This document shows, one piece after another, positions 17,119-26,936 of a stretch of 64,000 nt of DNA. Location: NCBI RefSeq assembly GCF_025770765.1, contig NZ_JANZKY010000014.1, positions 1 through 64,000 on the forward strand, in the 5' to 3' direction. The position numbers and the translations under genes were made by a program. The notes under the pieces were generated by a model that had not been told where the DNA came from, searched no databases, and saw nothing but the letters and a program-made list of their open reading frames with translations. The DNA is from Propionivibrio soli. Its GTDB lineage: Bacteria > Pseudomonadota > Gammaproteobacteria > Burkholderiales > Rhodocyclaceae. How positions within the stretch are numbered: the stretch's first letter is position 1; each line of letters begins with the position of its first letter.

Positions 17119-17610
17119 TTAGCAGACTTCAGCGCGCTCGATGATGACGTCTTCCTTCGGTACGTCTTGATGGAAACCGGAGTTTCCGGTTTTCACATTC
17201 TTGATCTTGTCCACCACCTCCGTACCTTCGACAACTTTGCCGAACACGCAGTAGCCCCAGCCATTGCCGTTGGGCGACTTGAAGTTCAGGAAGTCGTTGT
17301 CGACGACGTTGATGAAGAACTGCGCCGTGGCCGAATGCGGATCGCCGGTACGGGCCATGGCGATGGTGTAGGCATCGTTCTTCAGTCCGTTGTCGGCTTC
17401 GTTCTTGATCGGAGCCTCACAGGGCTTCTGTTTCATCCCCGGTTCGAAACCTCCGCCCTGGATCATGAAGCCTGGGATGACGCGATGGAAGACGGTGTTG
17501 TCATAGTGCCCGGCTTCCACGTAGGAGATGAAGTTCTTGACCGTCTCCGGGGCCTTTTCGGCGTCGAGTTCGAGGGCAATGACGCCGAAATTGGTGTGCA
17601 GCTTGATCAT
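17119..17610 (-). CDS. ppiB: Cytoplasmic cyclophilin-type peptidyl-prolyl isomerase
   Basis: This 163-residue cyclophilin has no signal peptide and matches PpiB in length. The active-site motifs are '[16 protein letters not shown]', '[19 protein letters not shown]' and '[20 protein letters not shown]'. It catalyses cis-trans isomerisation of proline peptide bonds in the cytoplasm. It starts 9 bp after the stop of a second, exported cyclophilin gene and ends 24 bp before lpxH, so the two isomerases form a cytoplasmic/periplasmic pair in one operon. Confidence 0.95.
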   Translation of the reverse strand: MIKLHTNFGVIALELDAEKAPETVKNFISYVEAGHYDNTVFHRVIPGFMIQGGGFEPGMKQKPCEAPIKNEADNGLKNDAYTIAMARTGDPHSATAQFFINVVDNDFLNFKSPNGNGWGYCVFGKVVEGTEVVDKIKNVKTGNSGFHQDVPKEDVIIERAEVC

Positions 17611-17619
17611 GAGGTTTCC

Positions 17620-18180
17620 TTATTTCTTGTCCGAAAGCACTTTGACTGATTGAATGGTGACGGGTTCGAGCGGCACATTCTGATGCGGTCCGCGATTGCC
17701 GGTGGGGATCTTCGCGATCTTGTCGACAACGGCCATACCCTGAACAACCTTCCCGAACACTGCGTACCCACCGCCGTTCAAGGGGTAATCAAGTTGCCCG
17801 GAGTTGTCGACGAGATTGATGAAGAATTGCGAGGTGGCTGAATCAGGATCGCCTCGACGTGCCATGGCGATCGTTCCGCGCGAGTTCTTGAGGCCGTTCT
17901 TGGCCTCGTTGGGAATCGGGTTTCCCGTTGTTTTCTGTTCCATTGTCGGCGTAAACCCACCGCCCTGAATCATGAAGCCGTCGATCACGCGGTGGAAGGT
18001 GGTGCCGTTGTAGAAACCTTCGTTGGCGTAACGAAGGAAGTTTTGGACTGTCTTCGGCGCCTTTTCCGAGTCGAGATCGATGACGACCGTTCCGGCGCTC
18101 GTCTGCATCTCGATCGTCGGCGCAGCAAGAACGGCCATCGAGAATGCCAAGGCGGATAGCGTCAAAGCGTATTTCGTCAT
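17620..18180 (-). CDS. ppiA: Periplasmic cyclophilin-type peptidyl-prolyl isomerase
   Basis: This 186-residue cyclophilin carries an N-terminal signal peptide ('MTKYALTLSALAFSMAVLAA', cleavage likely after Ala-Leu-Ala or Leu-Ala-Ala). The catalytic core motifs are '[17 protein letters not shown]', 'MARRGDPDSATSQFFINLVD' and 'YAVFGKVVQGMAVVDKI'. It should assist folding of exported proteins. ATG 18180 has GGAG nine bases upstream and overlaps the stop of the preceding L,D-transpeptidase gene by one base (TGATG), which argues for translational coupling. Confidence 0.93.
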   Translation of the reverse strand: MTKYALTLSALAFSMAVLAAPTIEMQTSAGTVVIDLDSEKAPKTVQNFLRYANEGFYNGTTFHRVIDGFMIQGGGFTPTMEQKTTGNPIPNEAKNGLKNSRGTIAMARRGDPDSATSQFFINLVDNSGQLDYPLNGGGYAVFGKVVQGMAVVDKIAKIPTGNRGPHQNVPLEPVTIQSVKVLSDKK

Positions 18181-19424
18181 CAAGCAGCTCCTTCGAAAAT
18201 GATTTTCCATGCGCCGTCCTCGCGAATCCAGTACTGGCGCTTCTTCATTTGGTTGTTGAGGTTGTTGCTTTGGTAATCCTGCTCGAACGTAACGACCACG
18301 AGTTCGTCCTTGCCGGGGTCCCGGAACATCGACAGGTTTGACAGCTTGATCTTGATCCAATCCTTGCTCGCGTTAACCTGCCGCTTTTGTTTCGCGTACT
18401 GCTCAAGATCCTGGTCGCTGGAACGGAAGTTCTTCGAGTAGTGCCGTAGGTACCGGTCGATGTCCTTGCTTTCCCAATCGCTGCGCCAAGTCTCGATAGC
18501 CTTGTTCAGCGTGCGGCGCTCATTTTGCCAGTCGTCGAACGAAAGCCACTCGATCGAGTTGCTGATGATCACCGGCGTCAGTCCGATCTGCAGATTCTTC
18601 GCCAAAGCCTCAAGGTCTGCATTGGACAGCACGACACAGCCATCCGAGGCTTTCGGAGGGCGCGAATACGTGTCGGACGGGGTTCCATGCAGCCAAATGC
18701 CATGACCGTTGCGCCCCTGCCGTTTGTCCCATTCATTCGGGTAGTTGATCGGGAACGCACCACTGCCGTAGAAGTCGCCGACTTTCTTCGGCGAAAGGCT
18801 CGACGTGACGTGATAGACCCCGGTCGGCGTTCTCTTGTCGCCTTCGCGGGTCTTGTCCGCTCCGAGCTTTCCGTGCGAGATGTAGTAGTCGGCGACGAAG
18901 CGCGGGCGGCCCGAAGCGGTGTCGTTCTGGTAAAGGTACAGTCGAGCTTTTTGCGTATCAACGACTACCGCGTATTTCTGATCGGGCGGCATCTGCATCA
19001 GGTACCGCGGAACATACTCCATCGCCGCCGACCGATTGCGGTAAGCCTTCAGCCGGGCGATGGCTTCATCGCGCAGGTCCGCGAGTTTATCGGGCGGAGC
19101 GTTGCTTACGTTTCCGAACGTCGATAGCGGCATGCTGCGCGCAAGCAGTATGTCGCCCTTGATCAGATGCGCGAGGCGGAAAGTCGGGTATTGCTTGAGC
19201 AAGCCTTCGGTCAGGCTGAGTGCGTTGTCGAGCCGGTTTTTCTCGATTTCGTCGAAGATGCGCGAGAGCTGTGGTTCAAGTCCGGAATCCGAAAAAACCG
19301 TCGCTCCGGAACCCTGGCCGGCAACGACAGACGGATTGGCGGGGCAAAGAAGAACCAAGGCGACGGCGAACGTCGCCTGAGCCGCCCGGAGCGTTAGCCG
19401 ACGCGTTCTTGCTGAATGAGCCAT
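18180..19424 (-). CDS. L,D-transpeptidase (YkuD domain) with C-terminal NTF2-like domain
   Basis: This 414-residue exported protein has an N-terminal hydrophobic segment (~12-35), a TPR-like helical region (~45-130), and a YkuD L,D-transpeptidase domain (~150-290). The catalytic histidine and cysteine occur in 'IWLHGTPSDTYSRPPKASDG' and the 'CVVLSN' that follows. Residues ~310-414 form an SnoaL/NTF2-like domain ('WRSDWESKDIDRYLRHYSKN' onward), as found in a class of ErfK-type proteins. It probably cross-links peptidoglycan or anchors proteins to it. The start overlaps the end of the TPR gene by 31 bp, and its stop overlaps ppiA by one base. Confidence 0.92.
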   Translation of the reverse strand: MAHSARTRRLTLRAAQATFAVALVLLCPANPSVVAGQGSGATVFSDSGLEPQLSRIFDEIEKNRLDNALSLTEGLLKQYPTFRLAHLIKGDILLARSMPLSTFGNVSNAPPDKLADLRDEAIARLKAYRNRSAAMEYVPRYLMQMPPDQKYAVVVDTQKARLYLYQNDTASGRPRFVADYYISHGKLGADKTREGDKRTPTGVYHVTSSLSPKKVGDFYGSGAFPINYPNEWDKRQGRNGHGIWLHGTPSDTYSRPPKASDGCVVLSNADLEALAKNLQIGLTPVIISNSIEWLSFDDWQNERRTLNKAIETWRSDWESKDIDRYLRHYSKNFRSSDQDLEQYAKQKRQVNASKDWIKIKLSNLSMFRDPGKDELVVVTFEQDYQSNNLNNQMKKRQYWIREDGAWKIIFEGAA

Positions 19425-20524
19425 TTGCCCCCGGATTTTACGAAAACCACGGTCTTGCTGGCCGATGACTTAAGCGTAGACGACGTGTATTGCTGACGAA
19501 ACTTCACCGTCGCCTTGTCGTCGGCAACGGAGACCTTGATATCGCTGACTTCCACTTGCAACTTGCCGGGCTTGTCGATGCGCTTTGCGCGTTCGGCTTC
19601 CCAGGCCTTGCGTGGCATGCCATCGGGCGTGCGGAAATCGCTGGCGTAGTAGCTCAGGTACGCTTTCACGTCCTTGCGCGACCAGGCGTTAGCCCAACCC
19701 TGCAATGCTTTTGTCACTTCCGCTTCGACAGCCGGCGCAACGTCCGGTTTTTCTACCGCCTTGGGTTCCGGAGTCTTCGTTTCCGGAGCCTTGGCTTCAG
19801 GGGGCGCCTTGGTTTCCGTCGCCTTTGGCTCAGGGGCCTTTGCTTCGGCGACCTTCGTTTCGGGCGCCTTCGTAGCGGCTGGTTCCGGATTCTTTTCGGC
19901 GGGCTTGGGTTCCTGCGCCGCAACAGGCGAAGTCGTAGCCTTCGTCTCCGAGCTGATGCCCGATCCCGCTTTGCCGCTCGTCCCGGGCTTCGCCGACGTG
20001 CTGATGAGTTCCTTGATCATCGAGAGCTTGGTTTGCGTAGCGCGGTTCGATGAGTCGAGCTGCAGGGCCTTGTCGTACGCTTGGCTTGCGAGCTTCGCAT
20101 ACACATCGCCCAGGTTCTCGTGAGCGATGGAATAGCTCGGGTGCGTGCGAATTGCCATCTCCAGTGCTGTGCGCGCCTTGTCGTATTGCTTTTGCTGCGC
20201 GTAGAGAACGGCAAGATTGTTGTAGGGCTCGGGAAGCTCCGGGAAGTCTTCGGTCAGTTTGGTGAAAACGGCAATTGCGTCCGCCGTACGGCCCATCTCT
20301 GTGAGAATCAGCCCCTTGAGAAAGCGGCCTTGGGCATCCTTGGGTTTCGTCGCGATGTAAGCGTCGGCTTTTTCCAGCGCCTGCGGCATCTGGCCTTGCT
20401 TCATCAGGCGTTGGACGTCGGGGAGCGTCTGTGCGTTGGCGAACGTCACTGAAGCGCTCAGAAGCAAACCGACCAGAATGGCTGAAACGCGCGCCAGCGA
20501 AGGCGTTTCGGGGAGCGAATGCAT
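19394..20524 (-). CDS. Exported tetratricopeptide-repeat protein with Pro/Ala/Lys-rich linker and NTF2-like domain
   Basis: This 376-residue protein has a signal peptide ending near 'SVTFANAQ' (~residue 32), three or four TPR units over ~35-165 ('LPEPYNNLAVLYAQQKQYDK'), a low-complexity linker over ~175-265 built of KAPE/TKAPE units, and a C-terminal domain over ~270-376 ('WANAWSRKDVKAYLSYYASD'). That last domain resembles the NTF2-like domain of the next gene, an L,D-transpeptidase, which it overlaps by 31 bp. The linker looks like a flexible cell-wall-spanning spacer. It is the first gene of the minus-strand operon and is divergent from cysS. Its role is unknown; envelope assembly is a reasonable inference. 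Confidence 0.85.
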   Translation of the reverse strand: MHSLPETPSLARVSAILVGLLLSASVTFANAQTLPDVQRLMKQGQMPQALEKADAYIATKPKDAQGRFLKGLILTEMGRTADAIAVFTKLTEDFPELPEPYNNLAVLYAQQKQYDKARTALEMAIRTHPSYSIAHENLGDVYAKLASQAYDKALQLDSSNRATQTKLSMIKELISTSAKPGTSGKAGSGISSETKATTSPVAAQEPKPAEKNPEPAATKAPETKVAEAKAPEPKATETKAPPEAKAPETKTPEPKAVEKPDVAPAVEAEVTKALQGWANAWSRKDVKAYLSYYASDFRTPDGMPRKAWEAERAKRIDKPGKLQVEVSDIKVSVADDKATVKFRQQYTSSTLKSSASKTVVFVKSGGKWLIQQERVG

Positions 20525-20658
20525 CGTTATGGTATACTTCTGCGAAGTTGGTTACTTAACCTGCGGATTCTAGCAAGAAGCGCGTCGAATCCAAAGTTTT
20601 CCTGATGCCCCGTACGCTGGCGAATCTGCGCGGGGCGCCACCGAGTCAAGTAAAGAAT

Positions 20659-22050
20659 ATGCTCAAAATCTACAACTCCCTGGCCAGGGAAAAGCAGGAT
20701 TTTGTCCCGATCGAACCCGGCAAGGTGCGCATGTACGTCTGCGGTATGACCGTGTACGACTACTGCCATCTCGGGCATGGCCGGGTTCTTGTCGTGTTCG
20801 ACGTAGTGCAGCGCTGGCTTAAGGCGAGCGGGTATGACGTCACCTATGTTCGCAACATTACCGACATCGACGACAAAATCATCAAGCGTGCCGCGGAAAA
20901 CAGTGAAACGATCGGTCAGCTGACTGAACGCTTCATCCGGTTCATGGACGAGGATGCTGCGGCGCTCGGCGTTGAAAAGCCGACGTACGAACCGCGAGCC
21001 ACGCAGTACGTGCCGCAGATGCTCTCGCTGATCGGCCAGCTCGAGTCGAAGGGTCTGGCCTACAAGGCGACCGACGGCGACGTGAACTTCTCCGTACGCA
21101 AGTTTCCGAGTTACGGCAAGCTTTCTGGCAAGTCACTGGACGACCTGCGCGCCGGTGAGCGTGTCAATGTGGATCTTGCGAAACAGGATCCGCTCGACTT
21201 TGTGCTCTGGAAACACGCAAAAGAAGGCGAGCCGTTCTGGGAATCGCCTTGGGGACACGGCCGTCCCGGCTGGCATATCGAGTGCTCGGCGATGAGTTCC
21301 GACATTCTCGGCAAGCAGTTCGATATCCACGGAGGCGGGCAGGATCTGCAATTCCCGCACCACGAGAACGAGATTGCACAGTCGGAAGGCGCGCACGATT
21401 GCCGCTTCGTGAATTACTGGATGCACAACGGTTTCGTACGCGTCGATAACGAGAAGATGTCCAAATCGTTGGGCAATTTCTTCTCCATCCGCGAAGTGCT
21501 CAAGAAGTACGACGCGGAAGTTGTGCGCTACTTCATCCTGCGGGCGCATTACCGCAGCCCGCTCAATTACTCGGATGTGCATTTGGACGATGCCCGACAA
21601 TCGCTGGTGCGGCTTTATACCGCCCTGAAAGCGGTGAAAGGCGAAGACTGCACGGTCGATTGGGAAGAAGCCCACGCGCGGCGCTTCCGCTTGGCGATGG
21701 ACGACGACTTCAATACGCCCGAGGCGTGCGCGGTATTGTTTGATCTTGCCGCTGAAGTGAACCGTAGCAAGTCCCCGAAACTTGCCGGTCAGTTGCGTGC
21801 GTTGGCGGGGATTCTTGGTCTCCTGAGGCGCGACCCGCAGGCTTTCCTGCAAGCGACCCCAGGCGGTGCAAGTGAAGGCTCGGCGGAAGGCGAGTTCGCT
21901 CCGGAAAAGATTGAGGCAATGATCGCCGAAAGAGTAGCCGCCAAGAAAGCGAAGAACTTCGCCGAGGCCGACCGCATCCGTAGTGCGCTACTCGCTGCGG
22001 GGATTGTTCTGGAAGACACCGCGCAGGGCACCAACTGGCGACGGGCCTAG
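20659..22050 (+). CDS. cysS: Cysteinyl-tRNA synthetase
   Basis: This 463-residue class I synthetase charges tRNA-Cys. The HIGH-type motif is '[11 protein letters not shown]', the zinc-binding cysteines appear in 'YVCGMTVYD' and 'WHIECSAMS' with '[12 protein letters not shown]', and the KMSKS loop is '[11 protein letters not shown]'. ATG 20659 is used because the family begins with 'LKIYNSL'; an earlier in-frame ATG at 20605 would add 18 unrelated residues. It is divergent from the TPR gene and followed 12 bp later by a Crp/Fnr-type regulator. Confidence 0.97.
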   Translation: MLKIYNSLAREKQDFVPIEPGKVRMYVCGMTVYDYCHLGHGRVLVVFDVVQRWLKASGYDVTYVRNITDIDDKIIKRAAENSETIGQLTERFIRFMDEDAAALGVEKPTYEPRATQYVPQMLSLIGQLESKGLAYKATDGDVNFSVRKFPSYGKLSGKSLDDLRAGERVNVDLAKQDPLDFVLWKHAKEGEPFWESPWGHGRPGWHIECSAMSSDILGKQFDIHGGGQDLQFPHHENEIAQSEGAHDCRFVNYWMHNGFVRVDNEKMSKSLGNFFSIREVLKKYDAEVVRYFILRAHYRSPLNYSDVHLDDARQSLVRLYTALKAVKGEDCTVDWEEAHARRFRLAMDDDFNTPEACAVLFDLAAEVNRSKSPKLAGQLRALAGILGLLRRDPQAFLQATPGGASEGSAEGEFAPEKIEAMIAERVAAKKAKNFAEADRIRSALLAAGIVLEDTAQGTNWRRA

Positions 22051-22062
22051 GCTACTCCGGTG

Positions 22063-22779
22063 ATGGAAAAGCTTCGTGTTTGCACGGCGTGGCGTGGCGG
22101 CGAGGAGTGTCTGGCCTGTGACGGCCGGGAAAATGCATTCTTCGCCGGTCTGCCTCCGGATGTTGTCGGCTGCCTGCACGTCGATGTGAACAACACCGCC
22201 GTTCAGGGCGGTGAAGTGCTCTATGAGCCGGGAACCAAGCCTGAGCAGGTTTGGGTCTTGCGGACCGGTGCCGTCAAATTGCTCTCTTCGTCATGGGACG
22301 GGACGCCGCGGATCGTGCGTGTTCTCAAGGCAGGCGATGTGGCTGGGCTCGAGGCGCTCCTCTCGGGCAAATACGCGCACACCGCGCTTACGGTCGGTAC
22401 CGTGCATTCGTGCCGGATTCCGCTGCCGGCGGTCGAAGACCTGTGCCTTCAGTATCCCGGTTTCCAATGGAACCTGATGAAGCAACTGCAGGGCGCCGTG
22501 CAGGAAACGGAGCAATGGCTGGTCGACATGGCGAGCGCGGGGACGAGCGCGCGCGTGCGCATGGCGCGCTTGCTTCTTCGTTTGCGCGATGGCGAAAGCA
22601 GCCGGATTCACAACTTCACGCGTGAGGAACTGGGCCTGATGCTGGGCATTGCACTAGAGACGGCGAGCCGCATCATCGCCGCCTTCGTACGTGAGAAGCT
22701 CTTGGTTCGCCGCGAGCCGGGCAGCCGTTTCTACGATGCGGACATCGTGCGGCTTGAGCGTATCGCCAGAGGCAGCTGA
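22063..22779 (+). CDS. Crp/Fnr-family transcriptional regulator
   Basis: This 238-residue regulator has an N-terminal cyclic-nucleotide-fold domain (~25-145, 'GAVKLLSSSWDGTPRIVRVL') and a C-terminal winged helix ('TREELGLMLGIALETASRII'). The recognition helix carries E-x-x-S-R, the FNR-type arrangement that reads TTGAT-like half-sites. Three cysteines near the N-terminus (C7, C16, C19) raise the possibility of an iron-sulfur cluster, as in FNR, but the spacing differs from E. coli FNR, so this is a suggestion only. It begins 12 bp after cysS and ends before a strong terminator shared with dnaJ. Confidence 0.88.
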   Translation: MEKLRVCTAWRGGEECLACDGRENAFFAGLPPDVVGCLHVDVNNTAVQGGEVLYEPGTKPEQVWVLRTGAVKLLSSSWDGTPRIVRVLKAGDVAGLEALLSGKYAHTALTVGTVHSCRIPLPAVEDLCLQYPGFQWNLMKQLQGAVQETEQWLVDMASAGTSARVRMARLLLRLRDGESSRIHNFTREELGLMLGIALETASRIIAAFVREKLLVRREPGSRFYDADIVRLERIARGS

Positions 22780-22841
22780 CAGCCGGGAAGTGAATTGCGG
22801 TGAGGGCCTCTGCGGGTTTTGATATCTAGGGTTCGGATAAT

Positions 22842-22872
22842 AAAAAAGGCCGGCTAAATGCCGGCCTTTTTT
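22842..22872. terminator. Bidirectional rho-independent terminator
   Basis: AAAAAAGGCCGGC (22842-22854) and GCCGGCCTTTTTT (22860-22872) pair completely around a five-base TAAAT loop. The T-run on one strand is matched by the A-run on the other. It separates the converging Crp/Fnr gene and dnaJ. Confidence 0.95.
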
Positions 22873-22947
22873 ATTTGTTGTCCGCCAGATCGGATCTACG
22901 GTCAAGCCGTTGATGAGCCGAATCGCGAGACCCCAGCTTTATCTCCA

Positions 22948-24081
22948 TCAACCCGCAAAGAACTCCCGCGCCTTGTCCATCCACGACTTGGCGCGCGGGT
23001 TGTGCTCGGCTTCGTTTTCCTTGCTGCTCTCCTCGAGTTCGCGCAGCAGCTCCTTCTGACGCTCGGTGAGATGGACGGGGGTTTCGACGACGACATGGCA
23101 GAGCAAGTCGCCGTGCGCGTGGCTGCGCACACCCTTGATCCCCTTGCCGCGAAGCCGGAAGACACGCCCTGATTGGGTCTCGGCCGGAATCTTGATCTTG
23201 GCGGCGCCATCGAGCGTCGGGATATCGATCTCTCCACCGAGCGCGGCCGTCGTAAAGCTGATCGGCATCTCGCAATGCAGGTCATTCTGCTCCCGCTGGA
23301 ACACAGTGTGCGGCTTCAGGTGAATCTGCACGTAGAGGTCGCCGGACGGTCCGCCGTTGATTCCATGCTCGCCTTCTCCGGAAAGCCGGATGCGATCACC
23401 TTCGTCCACGCCCGCAGGAATCTTGACCGCCAACGTCTTGTGCTGCTTGACTCGGCCGGCGCCGTGGCAACTACCGCACGGCTCCGCGATGAACTTGCCG
23501 CTTCCGTGGCACTTCGGGCAGGTCTGTTGGATCGAGAAGAAACCCTGCTGCAAACGTACTTGACCGCTACCCTGGCAGGTCGGGCAGGTCTTCGGCTGCG
23601 TACCGGCCTTGGCGCCAGAGCCTTTGCACGAGTCGCAGACCTCCATCGTCGGGATGCGGATCTTCGTTTCCGTCCCAAAGGCCGCCTGCTCGAGCGTGAT
23701 TTCAAGGTTGTAGCGCAGATCGGCGCCGCGATAGACGTTTGACCGGCCGCCGCGCGAGGCGCCGCCGCCGAAGATTTCGTCGAAGATGCCGCCAAAAGCG
23801 TCGGAGAAGCCGCCGGCACCGAAACCGCCGAAACCACCGCCCATCCCGCTCTGCGGATCCACGCCGGCATGGCCGTACTGGTCGTACGCCGCCCGTTTCT
23901 GGTCGTCCGAGAGAATCTCGTACGCTTCCTTGGCTTCCTTGAAGTGCTCTTCGGCCTTGGGATTATCCGGATTGCGATCCGGGTGATGCTTCATGGCCAG
24001 CTTGCGGTAGGCCTTCTTGATTTCGTCTTCCGAGGCGTCACGGTTGACGCCGAGAACCTCGTAATAGTCGCGCTTTGCCAT
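22948..24081 (-). CDS. dnaJ: Chaperone DnaJ (Hsp40)
   Basis: This 377-residue type I J-protein has the J domain with HPD ('MKHHPDRNP') at residues ~5-70, a Gly/Phe-rich region (~75-110), four zinc-finger repeats ('CDSCKGSG', 'CPTCQGSG', 'CPKCHGSG', 'CGSCHGAG') and the C-terminal substrate domain. It delivers unfolded proteins to DnaK and stimulates its ATPase. It lies 69 bp downstream of dnaK, with a GC-rich hairpin between them. Confidence 0.98.
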   Translation of the reverse strand: MAKRDYYEVLGVNRDASEDEIKKAYRKLAMKHHPDRNPDNPKAEEHFKEAKEAYEILSDDQKRAAYDQYGHAGVDPQSGMGGGFGGFGAGGFSDAFGGIFDEIFGGGASRGGRSNVYRGADLRYNLEITLEQAAFGTETKIRIPTMEVCDSCKGSGAKAGTQPKTCPTCQGSGQVRLQQGFFSIQQTCPKCHGSGKFIAEPCGSCHGAGRVKQHKTLAVKIPAGVDEGDRIRLSGEGEHGINGGPSGDLYVQIHLKPHTVFQREQNDLHCEMPISFTTAALGGEIDIPTLDGAAKIKIPAETQSGRVFRLRGKGIKGVRSHAHGDLLCHVVVETPVHLTERQKELLRELEESSKENEAEHNPRAKSWMDKAREFFAG

Positions 24082-24105
24082 GGGGCTTTCGAACTAAAGG
24101 GAAAG

Positions 24106-24135
24106 GGGCGAGGGCGCGATTATACGCCCTCGCCC
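24106..24135 (-). promoter_or_regulatory. GC-rich hairpin between dnaK and dnaJ
   Basis: Eleven base pairs, GGGCGAGGGCG (24106-24116) with CGCCCTCGCCC (24125-24135), close an eight-base AT-rich loop. No T-run follows on the minus strand, so it is not a standard terminator. Such a stem can protect the dnaK message from 3' decay or lower read-through into dnaJ; that role is inferred. Confidence 0.65.
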
Positions 24136-24150
24136 AGAACGGCCGATGCC

Positions 24151-26100
<1,950 letters not shown>

Positions 26101-26165
26101 GTCAGTGTCCTTTTATGAAATTCGTGAAATACCGTAAAAATCGGTTACCAGTCGGGATGCGTCCT

Positions 26166-26193
26166 AAGTGGGGCTCGTCGAAGCCTTTTCAAG
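26166..26193 (-). promoter_or_regulatory. Sigma-32 (RpoH) promoter for dnaK
   Basis: On the minus strand CTTGAAA (26187-26193) is followed after 13 bases by CCCCACTT (26166-26173). This fits the heat-shock consensus CTTGAAA-N(11-16)-CCCCATNT closely. The -35 part lies within the last codons of grpE. Confidence 0.85.
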
Positions 26194-26758
26194 CTTTCGC
26201 TTTGGCGACCATCACGAGCGCGGGACGCAGCACACGATCGGCAATCAGGTAACCCTTTTGCAGGACAGTGACGACCGTATTGGGCTCCTGTTCGCTTTCC
26301 ACCATGCTGATCGCTTGGTGGAAATGCGGGTCGAACTTCTCACCGACGGGGTTCAGCTCGGTCACTTTGGCCTTCTCGAAAGCCGCGACCAACTGCTTCA
26401 GGGTGAGCTCCGTACCGGACTTCAGGCTCTCGATGCTTGGCGTTTCGGCAGCCAGCGCCGCTTCCAAGCTGTCCTTTACCGCCAGGAGTTCCCCGGCGAA
26501 ACGTTCGACGGCGAATTTGGAGGCCTTGGCGATATCTTCCTGTGCGCGGCGGCGTACGTTCTCCGTTTCCGCCTTGGCGCGCAACCAAGCGTCGTGGTGC
26601 TCTTCGGCGTTGAGCTCGGCCTTGCGCAACAATTCCTCAAGGCTCGGGGTGCTTTCGGTCGGCGCCGGATCGTCTTGCGAGGGGGACGATGTTTCGTTCG
26701 TGCCGTCGTTCTGAATCAACTCGATGGGTTGTTCAGGTGTCTTGTCTTGCTCTTGCAT
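26189..26758 (-). CDS. grpE: Nucleotide exchange factor GrpE
   Basis: This 189-residue protein releases ADP from DnaK. It has an acidic, low-complexity N-terminus (~1-45), the long coiled-coil helix ('[20 protein letters not shown]', then '[20 protein letters not shown]'), and the C-terminal beta domain ending '[20 protein letters not shown]'. It is the first gene of the grpE-dnaK-dnaJ group and has its own sigma-32 promoter at 26788-26814. The stop is 88 bp upstream of dnaK. Confidence 0.97.
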   Translation of the reverse strand: MQEQDKTPEQPIELIQNDGTNETSSPSQDDPAPTESTPSLEELLRKAELNAEEHHDAWLRAKAETENVRRRAQEDIAKASKFAVERFAGELLAVKDSLEAALAAETPSIESLKSGTELTLKQLVAAFEKAKVTELNPVGEKFDPHFHQAISMVESEQEPNTVVTVLQKGYLIADRVLRPALVMVAKAKA

Positions 26759-26787
26759 ATCAATGATCTCCCGGAAAACTCGGCCTA

Positions 26788-26814
26788 CCTTGGGGCAACT
26801 TGGTCGATTTCAAG
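26788..26814 (-). promoter_or_regulatory. Sigma-32 (RpoH) promoter for grpE
   Basis: On the minus strand CTTGAAA (26808-26814) and CCCCAAGG (26788-26795) are separated by 12 bases, a good match to the RpoH consensus. It lies about 30 bp upstream of the grpE start. No CIRCE operator (TTAGCACTC-N9-GAGTGCTAA) is present near grpE or dnaK. Confidence 0.85.
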
Positions 26815-26936
26815 GGCCATTTTTCCGCTTTGGTTAGCAGCAGGCTGGAAAATGGTCAGAATGCTGGCGAAAAGCGTGAAGCGGAGCCTTTCTGCTGCTA
26901 CGATTCCGCCTCAGACGACAAAACCGCGACTTCGGC

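Noticed and set aside
16420-17649. A 409-codon plus-strand frame opposite lpxH and ppiB
   Set aside because: Both minus-strand genes show complete catalytic motifs, so this frame is a shadow.
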